Origin: Halomonas elongata DSM 2581
GTDB lineage: Bacteria > Pseudomonadota > Gammaproteobacteria > Pseudomonadales > Halomonadaceae
Reading direction: 5' to 3'
Assembly: GCF_000196875.2 (NCBI RefSeq)
Contig: NC_014532.2
Span: 3,997,826 to 4,061,825, forward strand
Length of the DNA stretch: 64,000 nucleotides
Shown: in pieces, positions 1 to 8,844 of the stretch
Layout: each line of letters starts with the position of its first letter
How positions within the stretch are numbered: the stretch's first letter is position 1
Program-made: the position numbers and the translations under genes
Notes under the pieces: generated by a model
The model's input: the letters and a program-made list of their open reading frames with translations, nothing else
What the model was told of the DNA's origin: nothing
The model's database searches: none

Positions 1-994
1 GCGAGACCACGGGCAGCAACGGCGTCTTCACCAGTACCGGCCAGGGTCCATAATGCACGGCGGTGGGCGTGCCGGCCAGCGTCGCCGCCAGTGCCTTGGC
101 GCTGGCCTGCAGCGGCTGGACATACATGGCATTGACGCCGTCGACGCAGGCCACGTCCCCCAGGGCGTGGATACCGGGCGCAGAGGTGGTGAGATAACGA
201 TCGGTGCGTATGCCCTCGGGGGCGACCGACAGCCCTGCCGCCTCGGCAAGCTCGCTGCGCGGTCGTAGCCCGGTGGCCACCAGCACCAGATCGGCCTCGA
301 GAGCGGCACCATCGTCGAGGCTCACGCCTACCCGGGCACCCTCATCGCGCAGTTCCACCACGCTGCGGCCAGTGCGCAGCGCGATGCCGGCCTCGAGGAA
401 GGCTTCGCCGAGAGCATGCCCCAAGGGCTCCGGCAGCAGACGCGGCAGGGGCGCGGCTTCCGGCGCGATCATCTCGACGGCATGCCCGCCCGCGGTCAGG
501 TCATTGGCGTACTCGCAGCCCACCAGGCCGATGCCGACGACGGCCACCCTGGCCGGCCTGCCCAGCGCCTCCAGGGCGGCATGGAAGGCGCGATAATCGT
601 CCAGGTCATTGATGGTGAAGACCCGACCGGTCAGGGCCTCGAGAATGGCGAAGGGCGGCGTGGGTACCGCGCCGGTGGCCAGCACCAGTTCGTCATAGGG
701 CAAGCGTTCGGCGCCGAGGCTCAACAGGCGCTTCGCCGGGTCGATGGCATCGACCCGGGTCTGGGTGCGCACCACCACATTGAGTTCCTCGGCGACCTCG
801 AAGGCGGAGCGGCTCGCCAGACGCTCGGGAGGCAAGCGCTTGGAGAAGCCGGTGGACAACATCGGCTTGGAGTAGTCGTCGCCGCTGTCGGCAGTAATCA
901 GCGTAATCGGCCGCTCCGGCTGCAGGGCACGCAGTTGGCGCACCAGGCCGAGACCGGCCATGCCGGAGCCGATAAGGGTCAGGGGAGCGGTCAT
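1..994 (-). CDS. Rubredoxin/FAD-dependent NAD(P)H reductase (3' end outside window)
   Basis: Partial gene; about 331 N-terminal residues are visible and the reading frame runs off the left edge. The start ATG at 992-994 gives MTAPLTLIGSGMAGLG, the N-terminal dinucleotide-binding glycine motif for FAD. A second glycine motif (VVGIGLVGCEYAND) for NAD(P)H and an ATG/GD flavin motif (ALGDVACVDG) follow in the order of pyridine-nucleotide-disulfide oxidoreductases. The family passes electrons from NAD(P)H through FAD to a small iron protein, here probably rubredoxin. That assignment rests on the position divergent from ubiC-ubiA, as known for rubB in Pseudomonas; the rubredoxin gene itself is not in the window. 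Could also be another single-flavin reductase of the same fold. Confidence 0.8.
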   Translation of the reverse strand, partial: MTAPLTLIGSGMAGLGLVRQLRALQPERPITLITADSGDDYSKPMLSTGFSKRLPPERLASRSAFEVAEELNVVVRTQTRVDAIDPAKRLLSLGAERLPYDELVLATGAVPTPPFAILEALTGRVFTINDLDDYRAFHAALEALGRPARVAVVGIGLVGCEYANDLTAGGHAVEMIAPEAAPLPRLLPEPLGHALGEAFLEAGIALRTGRSVVELRDEGARVGVSLDDGAALEADLVLVATGLRPRSELAEAAGLSVAPEGIRTDRYLTTSAPGIHALGDVACVDGVNAMYVQPLQASAKALAATLAGTPTAVHYGPWPVLVKTPLLPVVS

Positions 995-1096
995 GGAAAT
1001 CCTCGTTGCACGGGCCGCCAGGGCCCACCACGGAGCGGAATCTCGGCCCGCCATGGTACACTAGCGGGCCCCAGGATTGGACGCGGAGAGCCTCAA

Positions 1097-1636
1097 TTGC
1101 GCAACGGCCCATCACTCGAACCTCGATGGCGCCCCCTGATGGCGGCTCGTCCGGACATGAGCCCCAACTGGTGGGAGTGGCTGGCCTCCCGCGACTCGCT
1201 GACCGAACGATTGGTCGAGGCCGGCCGACCGCGCCATTTTCGGGTTCGATTGCTCGATCAGTGTCATGGATACCCGAGTCGCGATGAAGCCCTGGCACTG
1301 GGCCTGGCGAAGCACCGGCTCGCCTGGGTGCGCGAGGTGGCGTTGTGCCTCGACGACCGTCCCTGGGTCATGGCTCGTTCGGTGGCACCGCTGAGCCCTT
1401 CCCATGCTCAACACCGGCTTGAGCGACTCGGCGAGCGTTCCATGGGCAGCTGGCTGTTCCGCCAACCCGACCTCGAACGCGGGCCGATCGAGATCTGTGC
1501 GTCCCCGGGTCCCTTCCGCGAGGCCGAAGGCCCCTGGGGGCGCCGTTCGGTGCTGCGACACGCTCGTTTCACGGTACTCGTCCAGGAGTTCTTTCAGCAG
1601 GCGATGGTGGATGATCTTGGGCTGCCTTCACGTTAG
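1097..1636 (+). CDS. ubiC: Chorismate lyase UbiC
   Basis: Removes pyruvate from chorismate to give 4-hydroxybenzoate, the first committed step of ubiquinone synthesis, in the cytoplasm. The stretch WWEWLASRDSLTERL matches the N-terminal signature of UbiC, and the tail EAEGPWGRRSVL matches the conserved GLWGRRS region. I chose the TTG at 1097 (179 aa) because GGAGAG lies six bases upstream and the length fits the family (about 165 aa in E. coli). An in-frame ATG at 1139 would give a protein 14 residues shorter. It is followed after about 100 bases by ubiA, which uses its product, so the two probably form one operon. Confidence 0.88.
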   Translation: MRNGPSLEPRWRPLMAARPDMSPNWWEWLASRDSLTERLVEAGRPRHFRVRLLDQCHGYPSRDEALALGLAKHRLAWVREVALCLDDRPWVMARSVAPLSPSHAQHRLERLGERSMGSWLFRQPDLERGPIEICASPGPFREAEGPWGRRSVLRHARFTVLVQEFFQQAMVDDLGLPSR

Positions 1637-1739
1637 GCTATGTCACTCGGAAAAGTGACTGCCAACCGTGTCCACGCCCGCCGCGCTCTCCACCCCGGAT
1701 GAAGCCTCCGGCAGGGCCGCCTCCATGCGAGAGAACCTG

Positions 1740-2633
1740 ATGGATTCATCCCTGATGCGCCCTTCCGGGCTGGCCCGACTCCCCGATTTCCTGCACCTCA
1801 CCCGCCTCGACCGCCCGATCGGTACCTGGCTGCTGATGTGGCCGACACTCTGGGCGCTCTGGATGGCGGCTCAGGGGGTGCCCGAACGCAAGATCGTGCT
1901 GGTCTTCGTGGTCGGCGTCTATCTGATGCGCGCCGCGGGCTGCGTGGTCAACGATTACGCCGACCGCCATTTCGACGGTCACGTCAAGCGCACCCGCAAC
2001 CGCCCCCTGGCCACGGGGCGGATCAGCGAGCGGGAGGCGAAAGGGCTGTTCGTCATCCTGGTATTGCTCGCCTTCGCCCTGGTGTGGCTCACCAATCCCT
2101 TCACGGTGATGCTGTCGTTCGGCGGTGTCTTTCTGGCCTTCATCTACCCCTTCATGAAGCGCTATACCCACCTGCCCCAGGTATTCTTGGGGGCGGCCTT
2201 TTCCTGGGGCATTCCCATGGCATTCGGCGCAGTGCTCGGCTACATTCCCGCCGAAGCCTGGCTGTTGCTGGCGGCCAATGTGGCCTGGACCGTGGCCTAC
2301 GACACCGAATATGCCATGGTCGACCGGGACGATGACCTGAAGATCGGCATCAAGTCCACCGCCGTGCTGTTCGGCCGCGCCGACAAGCTGATGATCGGCC
2401 TGCTGCAGCTCGTCACCCTGGCGCTGCTGGCCTGGGTCGGCCGCTCCCTGGGCCTGGGCGGTTTTTTCTGGCTGGGGCTCGCCGCCATGGCAGCGACCTT
2501 CGTGCACCAGCAGCGCCTGATTCATGGCCGGGATCGCGACCGCTGCTTCCAGGCATTTCTCAACAATCACTGGTCGGGCCTGCTGGTGTTCGCGGGTATC
2601 GGACTGTCCTGGTGGCCCAACCTCGGCGGCTGA
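1740..2633 (+). CDS. ubiA: 4-hydroxybenzoate octaprenyltransferase UbiA
   Basis: Integral membrane prenyltransferase that attaches the polyprenyl tail to 4-hydroxybenzoate. The two aspartate-rich motifs that bind the diphosphate through magnesium are visible: NDYADRHFD near residue 75 and [13 protein letters not shown] near residue 190. The rest is a series of hydrophobic helices. The ATG at 1740 gives 297 aa with GAGAG a few bases upstream and begins close to the first family-conserved residues. Longer in-frame starts exist at GTG 1668 and ATG 1725. It directly follows ubiC, its substrate supplier. Confidence 0.93.
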   Translation: MDSSLMRPSGLARLPDFLHLTRLDRPIGTWLLMWPTLWALWMAAQGVPERKIVLVFVVGVYLMRAAGCVVNDYADRHFDGHVKRTRNRPLATGRISEREAKGLFVILVLLAFALVWLTNPFTVMLSFGGVFLAFIYPFMKRYTHLPQVFLGAAFSWGIPMAFGAVLGYIPAEAWLLLAANVAWTVAYDTEYAMVDRDDDLKIGIKSTAVLFGRADKLMIGLLQLVTLALLAWVGRSLGLGGFFWLGLAAMAATFVHQQRLIHGRDRDRCFQAFLNNHWSGLLVFAGIGLSWWPNLGG

Positions 2634-2641
2634 GATCATGA

Positions 2642-2669
2642 CCAACGGCGGCGGAGCTATCGCCGTTGG
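2642..2669 (+). terminator. Stem-loop after ubiA
   Basis: Perfect 9-bp inverted repeat CCAACGGCG / CGCCGTTGG with a 10-base loop, starting 9 bases after the ubiA stop codon. There is no T-run behind it, so it may stabilise the 3' end rather than terminate by itself. Confidence 0.4.
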
Positions 2670-2734
2670 CGATATCGCTCGTCAGCCTCGATGACGGTAG
2701 CCCACGGTACGAACGGGGAGGCGACAAGCCGTGC

Positions 2735-2785
2735 TTGTCACGTTATTGTCATAAAGAAGTGCTGTCATCGTCACCGACTTGTCAT
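2735..2785 (+). promoter_or_regulatory. Pho-box array upstream of phoB
   Basis: Two Pho boxes of the classical form (7-bp repeat, 4-bp spacer, 7-bp repeat): TTGTCAC-GTTA-TTGTCAT at 2735-2752 and TCGTCAC-CGAC-TTGTCAT at 2768-2785. Their starts differ by exactly 33 bp, three 11-bp steps, so all four half-sites fall on one helical register. This is the binding pattern of phosphorylated PhoB and implies that phoB-phoR is positively autoregulated under phosphate limitation. I see no convincing -10 at the usual distance. Confidence 0.85.
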
Positions 2786-2803
2786 TGACCATGAGGCCCC
2801 GGG

Positions 2804-3493
2804 ATGACCGCCAAGACCGTACTGATCGTCGATGATGAAGCGCCGATCCGCGAAATGATCGCCGTCGCGCTGGAAATGGCCGACTATCATGTCCTGGAAG
2901 CGGACAATGCCCAGGCCGCCCACGCCATGATCGTCGACCACCAGCCCGACCTGGTCCTGCTCGACTGGATGATGCCCGGTACCAGCGGCATCGAACTCGC
3001 GCGCCGTCTGAAGCGCGAGGAAACCACCGCTGAAATGCCGATCATCATGCTGACCGCCAAGAGCGAGGAAGACAACAAGATCCAGGGACTCGACGCTGGC
3101 GCCGACGACTATATCACCAAGCCCTTCTCGCCCCGGGAACTGGTGGCCCGCCTCAAGGCGGTGCTGCGCCGTTCGACACCTCATGGCGTCGAGGATCCGG
3201 TGGAAGTCGATGGCCTGCTGCTCGATCCGGTCAGCCACCGGGTCAGCGTCGATGGCAACTCCCTGGAAGTCGGCCCCACCGAATATCGGCTGTTGCAGTT
3301 CTTCATGACTCACCAGGAACGCGCCTACACCCGTGGGCAGTTGCTCGACCAGGTCTGGGGAGGCAATGTCTATGTCGAGGAGCGAACCGTGGACGTGCAC
3401 ATCCGCCGCCTGCGCAAGGCACTGGGCGACCCGTACCAACAGTTGATCCAGACCGTGCGTGGTACGGGCTACCGTTTCTCCACCAAGGGCTAA
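2804..3493 (+). CDS. phoB: Phosphate regulon response regulator PhoB
   Basis: OmpR-type response regulator, 229 aa. The receiver domain (about 1-120) shows the acidic pair DD near residue 10, phospho-acceptor Asp54 in LLDWMMPGTSG, the T in LTAKSEE and the K in DDYITKPF. The C-terminal winged-helix domain (about 130-229) ends in the recognition helix VEERTVDVHIRRLRKAL. When phosphorylated by PhoR it binds Pho boxes; one array lies directly upstream of this gene and another before pstC. The coding region ends one base before the phoR start, so the two are co-transcribed. Confidence 0.97.
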   Translation: MTAKTVLIVDDEAPIREMIAVALEMADYHVLEADNAQAAHAMIVDHQPDLVLLDWMMPGTSGIELARRLKREETTAEMPIIMLTAKSEEDNKIQGLDAGADDYITKPFSPRELVARLKAVLRRSTPHGVEDPVEVDGLLLDPVSHRVSVDGNSLEVGPTEYRLLQFFMTHQERAYTRGQLLDQVWGGNVYVEERTVDVHIRRLRKALGDPYQQLIQTVRGTGYRFSTKG

Positions 3494-3494
3494 C

Positions 3495-4817
3495 GTGCGG
3501 CACCTCTGGAAACGCGAACTGTGGCGCCTGGCGGGACTGACCGCCATCGGCGCATTGATCGGCTGGCCCTTCTCCGCCATCGGCACCGGCATCGCGGTCG
3601 CCCTGGCGCTCCAGCTGGCCTATCAGCTGCGTCAGTTGCACGCCCTGCACGAATGGCTGGCCCAGCATCCTCATGACGAGCCCCCCTCCGCCTCGGGTCT
3701 GTGGGGCGAGCTGTTCGATCGCCTGTATCGCTACCAGAAGGGCCAGCGCATCACTCAGCGGCGCCTGCGCGACACCCTGAGACGGATCCAGGAGTCCTCC
3801 GAGGCGATGCGCGACAGCGTGGTCATGCTCGACCGTCACGGCGACATGGAATGGTGGAACAGTGCCGCCGAGCGCATGCTGGGGCTCAAGCCCGCCCATG
3901 ATCGAGGCCAGCACATCACCAACCTGCTGCGCGATCCACGCTTCATCGACTACTTCCAGGCTCGCGACTATCGCGAGCCTTTGACGCTGAGCTCCCCCAT
4001 CGACGAGCAGATGATCCTGCAGTTCCAGATCACCCTCTACGGTGACGACGAACGCCTGGTGATGGCCCGCGACATCACCCGCCTGCATCGTCTCGAGCAG
4101 ATGCGCCGCGACTTCGTGGCCAACGTCTCCCACGAGCTGCGAACGCCGCTGACGGTACTGAGCGGCTATCTGGAAACCTATGGCGACATGGCTGACCAGT
4201 TGCCCGGCCGGATGGGACGTGGTTTCGAGCAGATGAGAAGCCAGACGACACGCATGCAGAACCTGGTCAACGACCTGCTGTTGCTGTCACGTCTCGAGAT
4301 CGACCAGGGCGGCCAGGACGATACCCCCATCGAGCTGAGCGGCCTGCTGGACAATGTCCGCCGCGATGCCGAGGCGCTTTCCAGCGGCCAGCACCAGATC
4401 GACGTGGAGATCGATGAGCCCCGCCGCCTGGTCGGCAGCGAGAAGGAAATCCACAGCGCGCTCTCCAATCTCGCCTTCAACGCCGTGCGCTACGCCGGCG
4501 AACAGAGCCATATCGTGCTGCGCTGGACGCGCCACGCGGACGGTGCCTGCCTGGAAGTGGAAGACGACGGCGAGGGCATCGACCCGCACCACATTCCGCG
4601 TCTCACCGAGCGCTTCTACCGGGTCGACAAGGGCCGCAGCACCGCCACCGGCGGCACCGGCCTGGGCCTGGCCATCGTCAAGCACGTACTGCTGCGCCAT
4701 GACGCGCGACTCGAGATCGACTCCCATCCCGGCGAAGGCGCTGTCTTTCGCTGCGTATTCCCCGCTACACGGCTCGCCGACGCCGAACACGACAGCGGGC
4801 GCCAGCGGCAGGCCTGA
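3495..4817 (+). CDS. phoR: Phosphate regulon sensor kinase PhoR
   Basis: Membrane-bound histidine kinase of 440 aa from a GTG one base after the phoB stop; the AAGGG in the last codons of phoB serves as ribosome site. An N-terminal hydrophobic hairpin (about 10-45) anchors it, a PAS domain follows (about 100-195), then the H-box FVANVSHELRTPLT with His213 as the phosphorylation site. The ATP-binding domain has the N-box region NLAFNAVRY, DDGEGID and GGTGLGLAIVKH. There is no large periplasmic sensor domain, as is normal for PhoR, which reads phosphate status through the Pst transporter and PhoU encoded just downstream on the other strand. Confidence 0.96.
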   Translation: MRHLWKRELWRLAGLTAIGALIGWPFSAIGTGIAVALALQLAYQLRQLHALHEWLAQHPHDEPPSASGLWGELFDRLYRYQKGQRITQRRLRDTLRRIQESSEAMRDSVVMLDRHGDMEWWNSAAERMLGLKPAHDRGQHITNLLRDPRFIDYFQARDYREPLTLSSPIDEQMILQFQITLYGDDERLVMARDITRLHRLEQMRRDFVANVSHELRTPLTVLSGYLETYGDMADQLPGRMGRGFEQMRSQTTRMQNLVNDLLLLSRLEIDQGGQDDTPIELSGLLDNVRRDAEALSSGQHQIDVEIDEPRRLVGSEKEIHSALSNLAFNAVRYAGEQSHIVLRWTRHADGACLEVEDDGEGIDPHHIPRLTERFYRVDKGRSTATGGTGLGLAIVKHVLLRHDARLEIDSHPGEGAVFRCVFPATRLADAEHDSGRQRQA

Positions 4818-4834
4818 AGCGGGGACACAGCGGC

Positions 4835-5587
4835 TCAGCGTGGCCGAGGCGGCGCGGCGCCATTGCCGAGCGGGCCGAGCTCCCGATAATGGCGATCCCA
4901 CATCAGCACCGCGGCGGCCACGGCACCGGGCAGCAGGAAGAGATTGGCCAGCGGTACCCAGGTGATCAGCGTCACCCAGCCGCCATAGGTGAGGGTCGGC
5001 CAGCGACGCGCCGCCAGCCGTCGACGCATGTCGGCGAAGCTCACCTTGTTGTTGTCCATGGGATAGTCGAGATAGGTGATCGCCATGGTCCAGGCCGTGA
5101 AGGCGGCCCACAGCAGCGGCGCGATCAGGTTGATCACGGGAATCCAGCTGATCACGAATAGAATCGCCATGCGCGGCAGGATGTAGGACAGCTTGACCAG
5201 CTCGCGGCCAAGGGCATCGATGGCGGTACGCACCAGACCGCGATCATCCAGCGGCATGCGCCCTGTCACTTCGATCTCGACCTTTTCCGCCAGGAAACCG
5301 TAGAAGGGCGCGGCGATCAGGTGCGTCACCAGGGTGAAGGTAAAGAACACGATCAATACCAGGCTGATCACGAACAGCGGCCAGATCAGCCAGGAGAGCC
5401 ACTCGAGCCATCCCGGCACCATCGCCATCCAGCCGTCCAGCCAGCCACCGAAATTGCCCAGCACATAGGCCAGCATGCTCCCGTAGACCAGCAGGTTGGC
5501 GAGTATCGGCAGGAACACATAGCGGCGCAGCCCGCGCGTGTAGACCAGGCGAGTCCCCCGGGACAGCGCCGTGAAAGCATCCAGCAT
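4835..5587 (-). CDS. cysZ: Sulfate transporter CysZ (EI24 family)
   Basis: Inner-membrane protein of about 250 aa with several hydrophobic helices. It aligns by eye with CysZ over its length: GLRRYVFLPILANLL near the start, a WPLFVISLVL helix, AAPFYGFLAEKVE, LPRMAILFVISWIP, and YLDYPMDNNKVSF (E. coli CysZ has YCDYPFDNHKVPF). CysZ proteins mediate sulfate uptake for cysteine synthesis. I chose ATG 5587, which has GAGG upstream and matches the 253-aa E. coli protein; a GTG at 5608 would add seven residues. It is convergent with phoR and on the same strand as phoU, but nothing visible links it to phosphate control. Confidence 0.9.
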   Translation of the reverse strand: MLDAFTALSRGTRLVYTRGLRRYVFLPILANLLVYGSMLAYVLGNFGGWLDGWMAMVPGWLEWLSWLIWPLFVISLVLIVFFTFTLVTHLIAAPFYGFLAEKVEIEVTGRMPLDDRGLVRTAIDALGRELVKLSYILPRMAILFVISWIPVINLIAPLLWAAFTAWTMAITYLDYPMDNNKVSFADMRRRLAARRWPTLTYGGWVTLITWVPLANLFLLPGAVAAAVLMWDRHYRELGPLGNGAAPPRPR

Positions 5588-5617
5588 CGGTTCAATATCC
5601 TCGATCACAACGACATG

Positions 5618-5640
5618 GGCCGCCGCTCGTGGCGACGGCC
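5618..5640 (-). terminator. Stem-loop between phoU and cysZ
   Basis: Nine-base arms GGCCGCCGC / GCGACGGCC with one mismatch and a five-base loop, lying after the phoU stop codon in the direction of transcription. There is no T-run, so this is only a candidate terminator or processing site. Confidence 0.3.
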
Positions 5641-5701
5641 CCTTGCCTGTCAGACGACTCGGCGAAGCGTGATACTTAACCCGACGTGCCTTTGTAGCGG
5701 G

Positions 5702-6427
5702 TCAAGATTTCTCGCCGAGCTCCTGATCGAGATCATCCGGATCCGTGTGGCGGATGTCGAGCCCCTTGACCAGATAGACCACGTACTCGGCCAGGTTGTT
5801 GGCGTGATCGCCGACTCGCTCCAGAGCGCGCAGGATCCACATGATACCGAGCACCGGCGAGATCGAGCGGGCATCCTCCATCATGAAGGTCATCAGCGAA
5901 CGCATGGCGGTCTGGTATTCGCTGTCGACCTGCTCGTCTTCCTGCACGACCTGCAGCGCCAGTTCGGTGTCGAAGCGGGCGAAGGACGTCAGGGCGTCAC
6001 GCATCATGCGTCGTACGTGCTCGCCGATGATGCGTACTTCGACGAAACCGCGATTGCCGACGTTGTTCTCGATCAGATCGATGGCGTTGCGGGCGATCTT
6101 GCTGGCCTCGTCACCGATGCGCTCCAGGTCGGAGGCGGCGCGGATCACCGCCAGCACCAGCCGCAGGTCGGAAGCGGCAGGCTGACGGCGCGCCAGCACC
6201 CGGGTGCACTCGTCGTCGATCTTGATCTGCATGTCGTTGACGGCACGATCGTTGTCCACCACCCGCTCGGCCAGGGAGGAGTCGGCGTCGAGCAGAGCGC
6301 TCACCGCGTCCTGTACCTGCTTCTCGACCAGGCCACCCATGGCCATCAGGTGGGTCTTGAGCTCCTCGAGTTCATGATTGAACTGGCGAGAAATGTGCTG
6401 GCTGTGAATGTCGCTGGTGATGTCCAT
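5702..6427 (-). CDS. phoU: Phosphate signalling protein PhoU
   Basis: All-helical cytoplasmic protein of 241 aa that connects the PstSCAB transporter with PhoR and holds the Pho regulon off when phosphate is ample. It consists of two PhoU repeats with the metal-binding ExxxD pattern visible in the first half (DLERIGDEASKIARNA) and its counterpart in the second (ALERVGDHANNLAEYV). The start has AGGAGAG upstream. It is the last gene of the pstC-pstA-pstB-phoU operon, its usual place. Confidence 0.97.
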   Translation of the reverse strand: MDITSDIHSQHISRQFNHELEELKTHLMAMGGLVEKQVQDAVSALLDADSSLAERVVDNDRAVNDMQIKIDDECTRVLARRQPAASDLRLVLAVIRAASDLERIGDEASKIARNAIDLIENNVGNRGFVEVRIIGEHVRRMMRDALTSFARFDTELALQVVQEDEQVDSEYQTAMRSLMTFMMEDARSISPVLGIMWILRALERVGDHANNLAEYVVYLVKGLDIRHTDPDDLDQELGEKS

Positions 6428-6451
6428 CAGACTCTCCTGGGGGCAGGGCCA

Positions 6452-7264
6452 TCAGGCCATGCGTCCGGTGATGTAATTCTCGGTGCGCGTGAGACGCGGG
6501 TTGGTGAACAGGGTATCGGTGGGGGCATATTCCACCAGCTCGCCGTTCTGCAGGAAGGCGGTGTAATCCGAGACCCGCGCCGCCTGCTGCATGTTGTGCG
6601 TGACCAGCACCAGGGTCAGGCTCGATTTCAGGTTGCGAATCAACTCTTCGACCTTCAGCGTGGAAATCGGATCCAGTGCCGAAGCCGGCTCGTCGAGCAG
6701 CAGCACCTCGGGGCCCACGGCCAGGGTACGGGCGATCACCAGGCGCTGCTGCTGACCGCCGGACAATGACCAGGCGGATGCCCGCAAACGATCCTTCACC
6801 TCGTCCCACAGGGCCGACGAGCGCAGCGCCCATTCGACGATGTCGTCGATGCGCCGCTTGGGCATTCTCCCCTGCAGCCTCAGCCCGAAAGCCACGTTGT
6901 CGTAGATCGACATGGGAAAGGGGTTGGGCGCCTGGAAGACCATGCCCACCCGACGACGCAGTTCGGCCACCGCTACCTCCGGGGCATGGATGTCCTGGCC
7001 CTCGAGACGGATATCGCCTTCCCACGTCACCTCCTCGTTGAGGTCATGCAGGCGATTGAGCGCCCGCAGCAGCGTCGACTTGCCGCATCCGGAAGGGCCG
7101 ATGAAGGCCGTGACCCGGTGGCGCGGCACCCGCAACGTCAGGTTGGTCAGTGCCGGCTTGTCGCCATAACGCAAGCCGAAACCGCGAACCTCCAGGCTCG
7201 TGGCATCGGGGCTGAAATCGATGAACGCTCCCGGCGAGGTTCGCGTCTCCTGCATGACAGTCAT
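6452..7264 (-). CDS. pstB: Phosphate import ATP-binding protein PstB
   Basis: ATPase of the PstSCAB phosphate importer, 270 aa. Walker [10 protein letters not shown], the Q-loop region [12 protein letters not shown] typical of PstB, signature LSGGQQQRL, Walker [13 protein letters not shown] and the switch histidine in LVTHNMQQA are all present in order. ATG 7264 is preferred because AAGGAAA lies six bases before it; an upstream TTG at 7297 would overlap the pstA stop. It sits between pstA and phoU in the operon. Confidence 0.97.
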   Translation of the reverse strand: MTVMQETRTSPGAFIDFSPDATSLEVRGFGLRYGDKPALTNLTLRVPRHRVTAFIGPSGCGKSTLLRALNRLHDLNEEVTWEGDIRLEGQDIHAPEVAVAELRRRVGMVFQAPNPFPMSIYDNVAFGLRLQGRMPKRRIDDIVEWALRSSALWDEVKDRLRASAWSLSGGQQQRLVIARTLAVGPEVLLLDEPASALDPISTLKVEELIRNLKSSLTLVLVTHNMQQAARVSDYTAFLQNGELVEYAPTDTLFTNPRLTRTENYITGRMA

Positions 7265-7293
7265 CAAGGTTTCCTTGGCGCGACGGTGCTGCC

Positions 7294-8844
7294 TCAATAT
7301 TTCGAGAGAGTGCCGTGGCGCGATCTCAAATAATGACGCAGAAATATTGCAGTCAGGTTAAGCACCAGGATCACCAGAACCAGCAGCAGTGCCGTGGCAT
7401 AGATCAACGGCATCGCCGCCTGGACATCGCCGCCGTGGAAAGCCGCGTCGAAGATGTGATAGCCCAGATGCATGAACTTTCTCTCAAGATGGAGGAAGGG
7501 GAACTCGCCGTCCACCGGGACCTGGGGTGCCAGCTTGGCGACACCGACCAGCATCAGCGGCGCCACCTCCCCGGCCGCCCGCGCCACGGCCAGGATCACC
7601 CCGGTCAGCATGGCCGGCATGGCCATGGGCAACACCACACGGGTCAGCATCTCGATCCGGGTGGCACCCAGCGCCAGGGCCCCTTCGCGCTGGCTCTCGG
7701 GGATGCGCGCCAGCCCTTCCTCGGTGGCGACGATCACCACCGGCAGGGTCAACAGCGCCAGCGTCAATGACGCCCACAGCAGGCCGCCGGTGCCGAAAGT
7801 CGGCGACGGCAGCGACGACGCGAAGAACCAGTCGTCCAGATGACCACCGATGCCATAGACGAAGACACCCAGCCCGAAGACGCCATAGACGATGGATGGT
7901 ACGCCGGCCAGGTTGCGCACACCGATGCGAACCCAGCGGGTCAGGCGGCCCTGGTGTGCCACCTCGTTGAGATAGACCGCCGCCAGTACGCCGAAGGGCG
8001 TCACGAAGATCGACATCAGCACCACCATCAGGATGGTGCCGAAGATCGCCGGCCAGACGCCACCGGCCGTGTTGGCGTCACGCGGCCCCTCGGAGAGGAA
8101 GCTCCAGACGCCCTGGACCCAGACGCGTCCCTTGTCGATCACGTTCATGTCATTGGGCCGCAGCGCCCCTACCACCCCGGCCAGCGGTTGACGTAGCTGC
8201 CGGCCATCGACGGTTTCCAGCACCAGGGTGTCATCGGGCATGCCGGCCTGCAGTTCGCGCACTCGCGCCTGGGCCCCGGTCAGGGTTTCGTGCTCCTCCG
8301 GTGTCGCCGTTCCCGTCTCGAGGCGACGCACCAGGGGTTGGATGGTCTGATGGCGCAGGCTCTCGATCTCTGCCCGACGAGCGTCCAGCGAGTGCAGGCG
8401 CTGCCGGAGGGATGTCCAGGCCGACTCGCCGGCGATCCGCCCTGCATCTTCGCTCTCGATGGCCTCGAGGCGTCCGATGAATTCGCTCCAGCGCCGCCGT
8501 TCCAGGACTACCAGTTCGGGGGGCTGGCTCAGCTCGCGGATATTGTCCAGATCCACCCAGCGCCAGATGGCGCCATCCAGGTCGCGATTGCCGGTACGAT
8601 ACAGCCGCTCTCGACCCTCGCCATCGGGCAAGGGCGCCTCCTTGACCGCACGACCGGCCAGTTGCTGGCCGTCATCGAGCGTCACCAGCGATACCTCGGC
8701 CGGCCAGAAGTGCCCGAGCCCACGCATCGCCAGCAACCCCAGCAGTACCGCCAGCAGTGCCAGCGACACCGCCACACTGCCGGCGGCCAGCCAGGCCCAG
8801 GGCCCTTCGCCGCGCGCCGATGAACGTCGCCAGGGAGCCCTCAT
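7294..8844 (-). CDS. pstA: Phosphate ABC transporter permease PstA, long form
   Basis: Inner-membrane permease, 516 aa, nearly twice the length of E. coli PstA. After a first membrane helix (about 17-40) there is a hydrophilic domain of roughly 215 residues (about 47-262) that includes a charged helical stretch (about 115-200) and should lie in the periplasm. The standard permease core follows, with the EAA-loop [26 protein letters not shown], which contacts PstB. Long PstA proteins of this layout are known from Pseudomonas relatives. The start codon overlaps the pstC stop (ATGA), so the two are translationally coupled. Confidence 0.93.
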   Translation of the reverse strand: MRAPWRRSSARGEGPWAWLAAGSVAVSLALLAVLLGLLAMRGLGHFWPAEVSLVTLDDGQQLAGRAVKEAPLPDGEGRERLYRTGNRDLDGAIWRWVDLDNIRELSQPPELVVLERRRWSEFIGRLEAIESEDAGRIAGESAWTSLRQRLHSLDARRAEIESLRHQTIQPLVRRLETGTATPEEHETLTGAQARVRELQAGMPDDTLVLETVDGRQLRQPLAGVVGALRPNDMNVIDKGRVWVQGVWSFLSEGPRDANTAGGVWPAIFGTILMVVLMSIFVTPFGVLAAVYLNEVAHQGRLTRWVRIGVRNLAGVPSIVYGVFGLGVFVYGIGGHLDDWFFASSLPSPTFGTGGLLWASLTLALLTLPVVIVATEEGLARIPESQREGALALGATRIEMLTRVVLPMAMPAMLTGVILAVARAAGEVAPLMLVGVAKLAPQVPVDGEFPFLHLERKFMHLGYHIFDAAFHGGDVQAAMPLIYATALLLVLVILVLNLTAIFLRHYLRSRHGTLSKY

